From contig JBGULC010000008.1 in the NCBI GenBank assembly GCA_045114775.1, forward strand, positions 1 to 64,000: a DNA stretch of 64,000 nucleotides, written 5' to 3'. A model generated the notes under the pieces. That model had not been told where the DNA came from, made no database searches, and saw only the letters and a program-made list of their open reading frames with translations. The stretch is from UBA3792 sp045114775 (GTDB lineage: Bacteria; Bacillota; Clostridia; Christensenellales; CAG-138). Below are positions 1-7,504 of the stretch, piece by piece. The first letter of the stretch is position 1. Each line of letters opens with the position of its first letter. The position numbers and the translations under genes were made by a program.

Positions 1-2
1 TA

Positions 3-71
3 CATGGTGAAGGAATTGTGATCCGACGCACAGAGATCAACGAATTCCTGTTTGAGAAGATAAAGGCATGA
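3..71 (+). CDS. C-terminal end of a gene cut by the window edge
   Basis: An open frame enters from the left edge and stops at TGA 69-71, leaving 22 residues that end in EINEFLFEKIKA. The visible tail is charged and helical in character. It is too short to assign to a family. It lies on the same strand as the genes that follow. Confidence 0.5.
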   Translation, partial: HGEGIVIRRTEINEFLFEKIKA

Positions 72-75
72 AAGA

Positions 76-312
76 GTGACAACTTCCAGTTTGCCGAGAC
101 CATACAATCGATCCGAGTGCCCTGACTCAACCGGTCGACGGCATAGGCTTTACGTCGAGGGTCGAGGCTACAGCGTAGAAATTTGCCAATTTATTCACGC
201 TGTTGTCCCAAGGCACGTGGAGACTGTATGCCTCTTGTACCACCAAAAGAAGGACTTCATTTCAGTACCGTATGAACCGAAAGATGCAGAATGTCGGAAG
301 CAGGATCATTGA
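76..312 (+). CDS. doubtful small ORF, 78 codons, GTG start
   Basis: An open frame of 78 codons starts with GTG only 4 bases after the preceding stop, with a weak AAAGAG-like ribosome site. The product is rich in Arg, His and Cys, shows no hydrophobic core or motif I recognise, and its codon use looks less regular than in the genes downstream. It may be a decayed gene fragment or non-coding spacer. I list it because this 240-base stretch contains no better gene. Confidence 0.22.
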   Translation: MTTSSLPRPYNRSECPDSTGRRHRLYVEGRGYSVEICQFIHAVVPRHVETVCLLYHQKKDFISVPYEPKDAECRKQDH

Positions 313-342
313 TTTTAGAAACATACTGGAGGGTGAGGAATC

Positions 343-804
343 ATGAAGATTGAAAAGATCATAAAGGGATCATTTGCAGTGATTGGAAAAGAAGGCTCAA
401 CCTCTGATGGCGATGGCTTTATACAGAAATTATGGGAGGACGCCAACACACACTTTGATCAGATCTCACATCTGGCAAAAAAAGATAAGAACGGAAACCT
501 TGCAGGTATATGGGGGGCAATGTCTGACTTTACGCATTCCTTTATGCCGTGGGAAGATTTCAGGAACGGTTTCTATCTTGCAGGCGCAGAGTGTATAGAC
601 GAAGCGCAGGCCCCTGACGGATGGGTGAAATGGGTCATCCCAGGCTATGAATATCTGCGGGTGGAGAACGACGGGAAAAATACTTTTTCGGAGATGCTGC
701 GGTACATGGAGGATAACAGCGTTAGCCTCGTTGGCGCAGTTCATGACTTCACATGCCCGCAGACTGGCAAAAACTATATGTTCTTTCCGATCAAGAAACT
801 CTAA
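343..804 (+). CDS. GyrI-like / AraC effector-binding domain protein
   Basis: A 153-residue protein that appears to be a stand-alone GyrI-like small-molecule-binding domain, the module fused to AraC-type regulators in other proteins. The sequence shows the usual start (MKIEKIIKGSFAVIGKEGS), a central LAGIWGAMSDF segment, and a C-terminal WVIPGYEYLRVEN stretch. No helix-turn-helix is present, so it cannot bind DNA by itself as an AraC protein would. It may bind a ligand or act as a partner of a regulator. A strong GGAGGG ribosome site lies 9 bases before the ATG. The family call comes from overall resemblance and the ligand is unknown. Confidence 0.8.
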   Translation: MKIEKIIKGSFAVIGKEGSTSDGDGFIQKLWEDANTHFDQISHLAKKDKNGNLAGIWGAMSDFTHSFMPWEDFRNGFYLAGAECIDEAQAPDGWVKWVIPGYEYLRVENDGKNTFSEMLRYMEDNSVSLVGAVHDFTCPQTGKNYMFFPIKKL

Positions 805-965
805 AAATATTCTGCTTGTTGATATGTTTCATCCGCTCAATTCTCTGGAGTGCGTAGTATTGATGATGAAAGATGTAAACAGCAAATACTGACTTTTTTT
901 GATAAAACATACAAAACATTCGTTTAACAATAAGGATTGAATGAATATCACAGAGAGGTAACGGA

Positions 966-1841
966 ATGATCACATGTAAATGCAAAATATGCGGCGGCGA
1001 AATGGAACTTGCGGGCACGTCCGGATTCGTATGTCAGTACTGCGGGTCCAAGTCGTTTTTTACCGATGTGGATTTCAGGGAGAATGAGGAGTTCCGAAAA
1101 AAGCTTTTGCAGCACTATAAGGCGGAAGCAAAGAATAAGGAATTCGATTACCGCGAAGACAAGCTTTTCAGCTTTTCGGGCAGAGACAGCTTCCTGATGA
1201 CCGACGGACAGCCACTGAACATTGACTACATGAAAAAGTACGCTTACGACGGCATGACCTGCTACCTTGCGAAGGAATCCGTTGTATATGTATTTGACAG
1301 GGAATCGGACGTCGACGCATTCCGGAACGGCCTTGATCGTCTGACGTTCCCGGCTGCGGACGATCGCCTGCACAGGTCTTTCCCGGAGCTGAAGCTTGAG
1401 ATCCCGCTGCGATCGGACCGCTATGCGCTTGTGTTTCGCAGAAGACCGAACTTTTATCCCGCGGAGCTGTTTGCGCCGTTGGATTCCGTCCATCTTGCGT
1501 GGGTCATATCCCGTATGGAGAATATCTGCTGCGCTCTGTCATTTTCCGGGATCGAACACGGAGATATCCGTTCGACCTCCGTATGGATCAACCCGGTCAC
1601 GCACGAAGGCGCTCTGTTCGGCGATTGGCGGTACGTCCGGGATATTCACAAAACGAACGATCTATATTTGCTACGGAAAACGGCGATCCGGATCGCAAAG
1701 AACACAAGGGAACCGAAAGAACTGTACACTTTTCTGAATTCAACGCCGCAGGCAGACGCTTTTGCGGATTTCGAACGTTGGGAACGCGTGATCAACGAAG
1801 GGTTCGGCGGACATCATTTCGTCAAAATGAATTTATCGTAA
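966..1841 (+). CDS. zinc-ribbon protein with degenerate kinase-like domain
   Basis: A 291-residue protein. The N-terminus is a zinc ribbon with C6-x2-C9 and C23-x2-C26. The rest resembles an atypical protein kinase. H198-G-D200-I followed by an ST-rich stretch looks like the HxD catalytic loop, and F-G-D220-W looks like a changed DFG motif. The Asn that normally follows the catalytic Asp is replaced by Ser, and no clear glycine loop is visible, so it may be a pseudokinase or a highly divergent kinase. It is first of three closely packed genes, 12 bases before a vWA gene. vWA proteins paired with kinase-like proteins are known from TerY-type and related bacterial conflict modules. The link to those is my inference. 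Confidence 0.6.
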   Translation: MITCKCKICGGEMELAGTSGFVCQYCGSKSFFTDVDFRENEEFRKKLLQHYKAEAKNKEFDYREDKLFSFSGRDSFLMTDGQPLNIDYMKKYAYDGMTCYLAKESVVYVFDRESDVDAFRNGLDRLTFPAADDRLHRSFPELKLEIPLRSDRYALVFRRRPNFYPAELFAPLDSVHLAWVISRMENICCALSFSGIEHGDIRSTSVWINPVTHEGALFGDWRYVRDIHKTNDLYLLRKTAIRIAKNTREPKELYTFLNSTPQADAFADFERWERVINEGFGGHHFVKMNLS

Positions 1842-1853
1842 GGAGAATGAAAC

Positions 1854-2732
1854 ATGGGACACGGCAGTTATACGGCAAGCGATTGGGCAAAACTGAAGAC
1901 AAGCAGGCAGCTCACGGAAAAACAGAACGTAGAGGAAGTTTTTGTCAAAAAAGATTGTGATCCGAGATTCAATCCGCGTCACATCGGTACCAGGGAATGC
2001 TTCGATTCGGAGGATCATCCGCATACGACGCCGATCGTCGTAGGGCTCGACGTGACCGGCTCGATGGGATATCTTGCGGTCAAGGTGGCAAAGGAAGCGC
2101 TGAACGACCTGATCATGAAGCTGTATTCCACGGACGTGATCGAGGACCCGGCTTTGATGTGCGCCGCATACGGCGACGGCTGGGACAGCGCGCCGCTTCA
2201 GGTCACACAGTTTGAATCGGATATCCGGATCGCGGAACAGCTTCTGGATCTGTATTTTGAAAACCGCGGCAATGGGCAAGTCGTTCCGACTTGCCTGTGG
2301 GAATTTCTTTCAAGGCACACCAATATCGATGCGATCAACAAGCAAAATGAAAAAGGCTTTATTTTCACGATCGGCGACAGTGCGAAGATCAGAGAGGATC
2401 ACGTGAGCGAGACAATCGCAACCGTCGTCGGCGATCATATTCCGGGGGCTTCCGTACAGAGCATTCTGCGCGAGGTGCAGAAGAAATTCCATGTATTCCA
2501 CATCATGATCGGCGGCGATCAGAACAAAAAGATCCTGAACGGTCATAAGATCGTAATCGACAGATCCGACATCGAGCTGCTTCCTGCGATCATCCTCGGA
2601 ACGATTGCAATGCAGAAGGGAAAAACGATAGAAGAAGCTTTGGAGCTTTCGGACAGCATTCGGAAATCATCGTTGATCAATGCTCTGCGTCAGCTGCAGC
2701 TTGTAGAGATCGGCGGTGCGATCACCTTATGA
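1854..2732 (+). CDS. von Willebrand factor A (vWA) domain protein
   Basis: A 292-residue cytoplasmic-looking protein with no signal peptide. A hydrophobic strand (TTPIVVGL) runs into D66-V-T68-G-S70-M, a MIDAS metal-binding motif of DxTxS form. That marks a vWA fold, in which a bound Mg2+ mediates protein contacts. A second part (about 150-292) has alternating strands and helices ending in an IGGAITL tail. AAGGAG lies just before the ATG. The stop overlaps the start of the next gene as ATGA, so translation is coupled. As a vWA protein it is probably the scaffold linking its kinase-like and PurA-like neighbours. Substrate and process are unknown. Confidence 0.75.
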   Translation: MGHGSYTASDWAKLKTSRQLTEKQNVEEVFVKKDCDPRFNPRHIGTRECFDSEDHPHTTPIVVGLDVTGSMGYLAVKVAKEALNDLIMKLYSTDVIEDPALMCAAYGDGWDSAPLQVTQFESDIRIAEQLLDLYFENRGNGQVVPTCLWEFLSRHTNIDAINKQNEKGFIFTIGDSAKIREDHVSETIATVVGDHIPGASVQSILREVQKKFHVFHIMIGGDQNKKILNGHKIVIDRSDIELLPAIILGTIAMQKGKTIEEALELSDSIRKSSLINALRQLQLVEIGGAITL

Positions 2733-3964
2733 GGGTTATAGCCGTCGTCGGCAAATGCTTCGGGGACGAAGGAAAGGGACTTGCAACCGACTTCTTCTCG
2801 ATGCAAGCCGGACAGACGCTCGTTGTTCGCCATAACGGAGGCTCTCAATCCGGGCACACCGTGGAATGCAAGGGCAGCGGAAAACGGTTTGTGTTTCACG
2901 CACTTTCGTCCGGTTCCGTGCGCGGCGCCGATACGCTCTGGAGCAGGGATTTTCATCCTGACCTCTACAAGCTCGGCGAAGAAACGACCTCGTTTTCCGA
3001 TATGTTCGGCTTTCTCCCGAAGATCTTTGCCGAGAAAGATGTCTTTGTCACAACGCCGGACGACGTACTCATCAATATGGCGCTCGAGGCTTCCAGAGGA
3101 GACAGAAGGCACGGCAGTTGCGGGATGGGGATCAACGAATGCGATCTGAGGACGGCGGCGGGTTATGGGATCCGCATTTGCGACCTCAAGCGGATGGATG
3201 CAGACGATCTCTTTTCCGCGCTCTCCCGCATTCGCCGCGAATGGGGGATAAGGCGACTGATTGCGCTCGGGAACGAACTGACAGACGAAGCCGAACCGTA
3301 TATTGAACTTTTGTCCGACGAAACTGTTCTTCGCAACGCCGCGGAAGAAATGATCGCGAACATGCGCTTTGTTTCGGTGCTTTCCGAACAGGCGTTCAAG
3401 GAACGATTGAATCGCACGGATACGCTGATCTTTGAATCCGGGCAGGGATTGCTGCTTGATCGGAACAACAAGGAATATGCGCCGCACGTGACCGCATCCG
3501 ATACGGGATTGAAGAATCCCTCCGCGTTTGCCGAGCGAATGGGTTTCACGATCGACAAAGCGGTCTATGTTTCGCGTTCGTACGTTACAAGACACGGCGC
3601 CGGACTGCTCCCAAACGAATGTGCAAAGGAAGAGATCGGTCATCTTCTTCCGGATATGACAAACGAGCCGAATCCGTGGCAGGGAACGATTCGCTTTGCG
3701 CGGCACGGCAGTGCGGAGGATTTCGTTTCGGCTGTAAAGGAAGACCTGTCTGCATACGGCAGTCCCGTGAAAAAGGTCTCTCTGTTTCTGACGCATCTGA
3801 ACGAGACCGCTCACTGTGTTGCATTGCGGGAACAAAGTATGCCTGTCACGGAATTCATCAAGCTGTCGCAAATGCAACATGCCTTCGATACGTTCTATTG
3901 CTCCGATACGAGTTTTGCAGAGGACGTCCGGAGATTTCAGGATCTGCATACATGGAATGAATAA
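2729..3964 (+). CDS. divergent adenylosuccinate synthetase (PurA) homologue
   Basis: A 411-residue relative of PurA, which joins IMP and aspartate using GTP. The GDEGKG loop is present with D13 and K16 at the E. coli positions, and the catalytic His is kept (SGHTV, H43). The YVTRHGAGLLPNE segment matches the family's TRVGxGPFPTE motif. Departures are numerous. The WGDEGKGK loop reads FGDEGKGL, the GGNNAGHT site reads GGSQSGHT, and the EGAQG motif reads ESGQG. The guanine-reading TKLD motif reads T355-H-L-N358. It is therefore unlikely to be the housekeeping purA and may use another nucleotide or ligand. It is translationally coupled to the vWA gene by ATGA. Function is unassigned. Confidence 0.75.
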   Translation: MRVIAVVGKCFGDEGKGLATDFFSMQAGQTLVVRHNGGSQSGHTVECKGSGKRFVFHALSSGSVRGADTLWSRDFHPDLYKLGEETTSFSDMFGFLPKIFAEKDVFVTTPDDVLINMALEASRGDRRHGSCGMGINECDLRTAAGYGIRICDLKRMDADDLFSALSRIRREWGIRRLIALGNELTDEAEPYIELLSDETVLRNAAEEMIANMRFVSVLSEQAFKERLNRTDTLIFESGQGLLLDRNNKEYAPHVTASDTGLKNPSAFAERMGFTIDKAVYVSRSYVTRHGAGLLPNECAKEEIGHLLPDMTNEPNPWQGTIRFARHGSAEDFVSAVKEDLSAYGSPVKKVSLFLTHLNETAHCVALREQSMPVTEFIKLSQMQHAFDTFYCSDTSFAEDVRRFQDLHTWNE

Positions 3965-4676
3965 ACAAATAATGGAAAACCGGATTACGCGAATCATTGT
4001 ACCGATTTATATTGTGATCGAAATCGGGTTGCTGATCGCGATCAAACTACCGGAACGAATGGTAAGCAGCCGTGCCGCGAATGCATTGATGTATCTTTCA
4101 ATCGTGTGCAATACGCTGTTCATGCTGTATTTCTGCCTGACGTACGGCAGGGAAAACGCAAATCGACACGAGAACCTGATCGCGCTTGCGCTGTATATCA
4201 CGCTTGTCGCAGATCTGTTTCTGACATATCTCGGCAGAGACTATGCGATCCCGGGCGTTCTGTGTTTTTGCCTTGTGGAGACGGTCTATGCGTTTTATTT
4301 GAAAAGCCCGCTCCGTTCGGTCATTCTTCGGGCAGTCATCTTTGTACTGCTGTTTGCTGCGGCAATCTTCACTAAGAATCTGTCTGTACTGAATACTCTT
4401 GCGCTGATCAATATCTCCATCCTCGCGGTCAATGTGTTCGACGCATGGGAAGCGAAACGTATGAAGCCGATGATCCCGTTCAGGATCGGGATCACGCTGT
4501 TTTTTCTGTGCGATCTTTGCGTCGGATTATCCGATCTGCTCGGCGGCGTCTTTGGAAGCGTCACAGGATCCTTGATCTGGGTTTTCTATATTCCGTCGCA
4601 GGTCCTGATCGCGTTGTCGTACGCATTCGGTTTGATGAAGCAGTCAGTCCGCGAAAAAGAACGCAGCGGGATTTGA
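3957..4676 (+). CDS. YhhN/TMEM86-like multi-pass membrane protein
   Basis: A 239-residue protein of about eight hydrophobic helices. It carries the pattern of the YhhN (lysoplasmalogenase-like) family: a DLFLTYL segment near residue 85, a CDLCVGLSDLL segment near residue 185, and a final SQVLIALSYAFGL helix. Members that have been characterised in animals hydrolyse lysoplasmalogen. Bacterial roles are less certain. The ATG at 3957 overlaps the end of the PurA-like gene by 8 bases, and a second ATG at 3972 is possible. No good ribosome site is seen, so expression probably depends on coupling to the upstream trio. Whether it belongs to that system is open. Confidence 0.6.
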   Translation: MNKQIMENRITRIIVPIYIVIEIGLLIAIKLPERMVSSRAANALMYLSIVCNTLFMLYFCLTYGRENANRHENLIALALYITLVADLFLTYLGRDYAIPGVLCFCLVETVYAFYLKSPLRSVILRAVIFVLLFAAAIFTKNLSVLNTLALINISILAVNVFDAWEAKRMKPMIPFRIGITLFFLCDLCVGLSDLLGGVFGSVTGSLIWVFYIPSQVLIALSYAFGLMKQSVREKERSGI

Positions 4677-4701
4677 CAGATCGCCCGGAATGTCATATCA
4701 T
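4673..4701 (+). promoter_or_regulatory. sigma-A type promoter for the PlsC-like gene
   Basis: TTGACA (4673-4678), a 17-base spacer and TATCAT (4696-4701). The -35 box overlaps the stop codon of the YhhN-like gene. The site lies 33 bases before the PlsC-like ATG and suggests that a new transcription unit starts here. Confidence 0.7.
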
Positions 4702-4733
4702 ATACAGGAAGTCTGAAAGGAACAGGAATCATC

Positions 4734-5600
4734 ATGTTTGATCCGAAAACAAACAAGTATCCGTATCCGATGGAAACGGACAGGCACTATCTTAAGGTGC
4801 ATAAGGATCGGGGGATCGTATTCGATACCGAATATCCGTACATCGACAAAAGCAAATCGTTCCGCTTCAAGCAGAACTGCATCCGCTTTATGCTGCACAT
4901 TCTTGTGTTTCCGCTGTGCCGCATTCGTCTCGGACTGAGGATCGAAGGAAAAGAGAACCTCAAAAAGCACGAAGCGGTTCTGCACAACGGCGTCGTATCC
5001 GTTTCGAACCACGTACATATGTGGGATTATCTTGCAAACATGATCGCCATCCGACCGTATCGTCCGTATCTTCTGTCGTGGGCGCCGAACATCAACGGCG
5101 AAAACGGCACGCTGATCCGCATGGCCGGCGGGATCCCGATCCCGGATACGAATATTGCGGCAACGATGACGTATCTGAAAGCCGTCCGCGGGCTTCTCAG
5201 GGAGGATCACGGCTGGCTGCACGTTTATTCCGAAGGCAGCATGTGGGAATACTACGCGCCGATTCGTCCGTTTAAGCGCGGCGCGGCGCACATTGCCGTC
5301 GATTCAAACAAGCCGATCCTGCCGCTCGCATTTTCTTACCGGGAACCCGGCTGGATCCGCAAGCACATCTTCCGGCAGATCGCGAAGTTTACCGTACACA
5401 TCGGAGAACCGATCTTCCCGAACGGCGAATTGAATCCCAAGGCAAGGGAAAAGGATCTGACGGAACGCGCGCAAGCCGCGGTTTGCCGTCTTGCGGGGAT
5501 CAACCCGAAAGACAATCCGTATCCGCCTGTTTTCAACGACTCCAAACGCGTCGATTATTATACCGATACGTACGGCGTCGGCTATAAAGGATCGCATTGA
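4734..5600 (+). CDS. PlsC-like 1-acylglycerol-3-phosphate acyltransferase
   Basis: A 288-residue acyltransferase of the LPLAT/PlsC superfamily, expected to acylate a lysophospholipid or related acceptor at the membrane. SNHVHMWD near residues 91-98 supplies the NHx4D-type catalytic His and Asp in altered spacing (H, then D after MW). YSEGSMW near residue 165 replaces the usual FPEGTRS. PLAFSY near 206 matches the last block. One hydrophobic segment (FMLHILVFPL) precedes the domain. The N-terminal 45 residues are an extension rich in charged residues. The altered motif suggests a substrate other than the housekeeping lysophosphatidate. The start has an AAAGGAAC-like ribosome site. Confidence 0.75.
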   Translation: MFDPKTNKYPYPMETDRHYLKVHKDRGIVFDTEYPYIDKSKSFRFKQNCIRFMLHILVFPLCRIRLGLRIEGKENLKKHEAVLHNGVVSVSNHVHMWDYLANMIAIRPYRPYLLSWAPNINGENGTLIRMAGGIPIPDTNIAATMTYLKAVRGLLREDHGWLHVYSEGSMWEYYAPIRPFKRGAAHIAVDSNKPILPLAFSYREPGWIRKHIFRQIAKFTVHIGEPIFPNGELNPKAREKDLTERAQAAVCRLAGINPKDNPYPPVFNDSKRVDYYTDTYGVGYKGSH

Positions 5601-5613
5601 ACAGGAGGAAACC

Positions 5614-5925
5614 ATGAAACAGATCGAACGCATTGAAAAGATGGAACAATATCTGGATGAATCAAGCGAAGCTGTCCGCGCGCTTGCCGAAGCGCTGGAA
5701 CGCTATGAGGCGATCCATCCGCATCTCAAGAAGTTGTCCGATTACTACGGCAGCACGCTGTGGATGAAGGATTATGAGGACGGCGAGGCGGGGAAGCTGC
5801 CCGCGGATCTCAAGCGCGGCGTTCTTTCGGAAGATCTGGTCTATGATCTTCTGACCGATCACCACGATCTGATCCTGCGCATGTCCCGCGCCGTCACAAA
5901 GTCCATCGACGGCAAGATGATCTGA
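5614..5925 (+). CDS. DUF4298 family small protein
   Basis: A 103-residue, mostly helical cytoplasmic protein. It matches the DUF4298 pattern with an N-terminal heptad-like helix (IERIEKMEQYLDE), a central LSDYYGSTLWMKDYE block, then AGKLPADLKRGVLSEDLVYDLL. Function is unknown in the family. The ATG at 5614 has AGGAGG 8 bases upstream. It sits between an acyltransferase and an acetyltransferase gene in the same direction with short gaps, so it is probably co-transcribed. Confidence 0.8.
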   Translation: MKQIERIEKMEQYLDESSEAVRALAEALERYEAIHPHLKKLSDYYGSTLWMKDYEDGEAGKLPADLKRGVLSEDLVYDLLTDHHDLILRMSRAVTKSIDGKMI

Positions 5926-5936
5926 AAGGATAACCG

Positions 5937-6704
5937 ATGAAAACGATCGAGACGAACCGGCTGATTTTACGCGCATGGACGACGGAAGACGCCCCTGCCA
6001 TGTTTGAGTACGCAAAATCGCCGCTCGTCGGTCCCGCCGCAGGGTGGCAGCCGCACCGAACCATAGAAGACACAGGACAGTATCTTGAAACGGCGATCCG
6101 GGAAGACGAAACCTGGGCTGTTACGCTGAAGGCGGACGGACGCGTGATCGGAAGCATCGGTCTGCATCTAAAAGACGTCGAAGCCGTCCGCGAACTCGGC
6201 TATGTAATGAACCCGGAATTCTGGGGCAACGGTTACATGACGGAAGCGGCGAAGGCGGTCATCGATTTCGGCTTTTTGGAGCTGCGGCTCGACGCAATCG
6301 TCATTTTCCATCGCGTCAACAATCGCCGTTCCAAAAGAGTGATCCAGAAGTGCGGTTTCCGCTATGACGGTACGCTGCGCTGCGTTTCGCGCGATCCGGA
6401 CGGATCGCTGGTCGATCGCTGCGCATATTCGATGAAACGTGCCGAATGGAAGACCGGACTTTCCGAGAGCCGCTTTTGCGGATTTGTACAGAACCGCGCC
6501 TGCGAGTATTTCCCGTGCCATAAGACAAACGATCCCGATCATTTCAACTGCCTGTTCTGCTACTGCCCGCTGTATGCCGGAACGGATTGCGGCGGCAATC
6601 CGACATACCTTCCAAACGGGATCAAGGATTGCAGCAACTGTACCGTGCCGCACTTTCACTATGATCGGATCCTTGCAAAGCTGATGGAGAGGACCGAAGC
6701 ATGA
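5937..6704 (+). CDS. GNAT acetyltransferase fused to a cysteine-rich small domain
   Basis: A 255-residue protein with two parts. Residues 1-165 are a RimJ/RimL-like GNAT N-acetyltransferase, with RLILRAWTTEDA at the start, a GSIGLH strand, and YVMNPEFWGNGYMTEA as the acetyl-CoA binding motif A. Residues about 180-250 form a Cys-rich metal-binding domain with 12 Cys or His residues (CEYFPCHKT, FNCLFCYCPLY, CGG, CSNC, PHFHYD) resembling the cysteine-rich small domain family PF04071. That domain usually stands alone and is thought to bind zinc or iron. The fusion suggests metal-regulated or metal-positioned acetylation, which is inference. Its stop overlaps the next start as ATGA. Confidence 0.8.
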   Translation: MKTIETNRLILRAWTTEDAPAMFEYAKSPLVGPAAGWQPHRTIEDTGQYLETAIREDETWAVTLKADGRVIGSIGLHLKDVEAVRELGYVMNPEFWGNGYMTEAAKAVIDFGFLELRLDAIVIFHRVNNRRSKRVIQKCGFRYDGTLRCVSRDPDGSLVDRCAYSMKRAEWKTGLSESRFCGFVQNRACEYFPCHKTNDPDHFNCLFCYCPLYAGTDCGGNPTYLPNGIKDCSNCTVPHFHYDRILAKLMERTEA

Positions 6705-7504
6705 TTTCCGCGCTGATCGTAATCGGGATCATGATCCTTGCATATGTGTTCTTCTTTCTCGAGAACCGTCGATTTGTTGTTCGGCGAGAAACGATCGGCA
6801 GCGAGAAGCTGACGAAAGCTTTCACCGCCGTGCAGGTCAGCGATCTGCACGATCTCCGCTTCGGCAAAGAGCAAAAAGAACTGCTTGCTGCGATCCGCGA
6901 GGCCAGGCCTGACATGATCCTGATCACCGGAGATCTGTTCAACCGCAGAAGAAAAAAGGCCTGTGAGAACGCCTTTGCGTTCGTTCGCGGAGCGGTGCGA
7001 ATCGCACCGGTATACTTTTCGGAAGGGAACCATGAGATTTCGCTCGGAGAGACGGGGGAGCGATATATCGAGACGATCCGTGAAATGGGCGTATGCGTTT
7101 TGCGCGACGAATTTGTCGATCTTGAACCCATCCGTCTGATCGGGCTCACACAGTATGCTTCGCCGGAGACGCTCTCCGCGATGCTTGGCGCGTCCCGACT
7201 GAACGTGATACTGGCGCACCGCCCGGAACTGTATCCGATCTATGCGGGGACAGGCGCCGACGTCGTACTATCGGGCCATGCGCACGGCGGACAGATCCGG
7301 TTTTTCGGACTCGCGGTCTACGCGCCCGGTCAGGGTTTTTTTCCGCGCTTTACCGCGGGACAGTATCGGATCGGACGATCCGTTCTGCACGTTTCACGTG
7401 GGCTCGGCAATACGATCCCGTTTCCGCGCGTTTTCAATACGCCGGAATTGAATATCCTGCAATTTGAACCACGAGAGAAGGAGAAGACAGATTATGTTTG
7501 CTGA
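6701..7504 (+). CDS. membrane-anchored metallophosphoesterase (YkuE-like)
   Basis: A 267-residue calcineurin-type phosphoesterase. An N-terminal hydrophobic helix (residues 1-20) anchors it in the membrane. The five metal-site blocks are present in order: SDLHD, ITGDLFN, GNHE, a HRPE histidine and SGHAHGGQ. Similar proteins act on phosphodiester or pyrophosphate bonds of lipids or lipid A precursors, and YkuE-type members sit at the envelope. It is coupled by ATGA to the GNAT fusion gene, and its last codons overlap the next start. The acyltransferase upstream hints at lipid metabolism, but the substrate cannot be read from the sequence. Confidence 0.8.
   Translation: MISALIVIGIMILAYVFFFLENRRFVVRRETIGSEKLTKAFTAVQVSDLHDLRFGKEQKELLAAIREARPDMILITGDLFNRRRKKACENAFAFVRGAVRIAPVYFSEGNHEISLGETGERYIETIREMGVCVLRDEFVDLEPIRLIGLTQYASPETLSAMLGASRLNVILAHRPELYPIYAGTGADVVLSGHAHGGQIRFFGLAVYAPGQGFFPRFTAGQYRIGRSVLHVSRGLGNTIPFPRVFNTPELNILQFEPREKEKTDYVC

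Noticed and set aside
2690..3997. 435-codon open frame on the minus strand
   Set aside because: It is the mirror of the PurA-like gene, which has clear motifs, coupling and ribosome sites. The mirror product has no recognisable motif.
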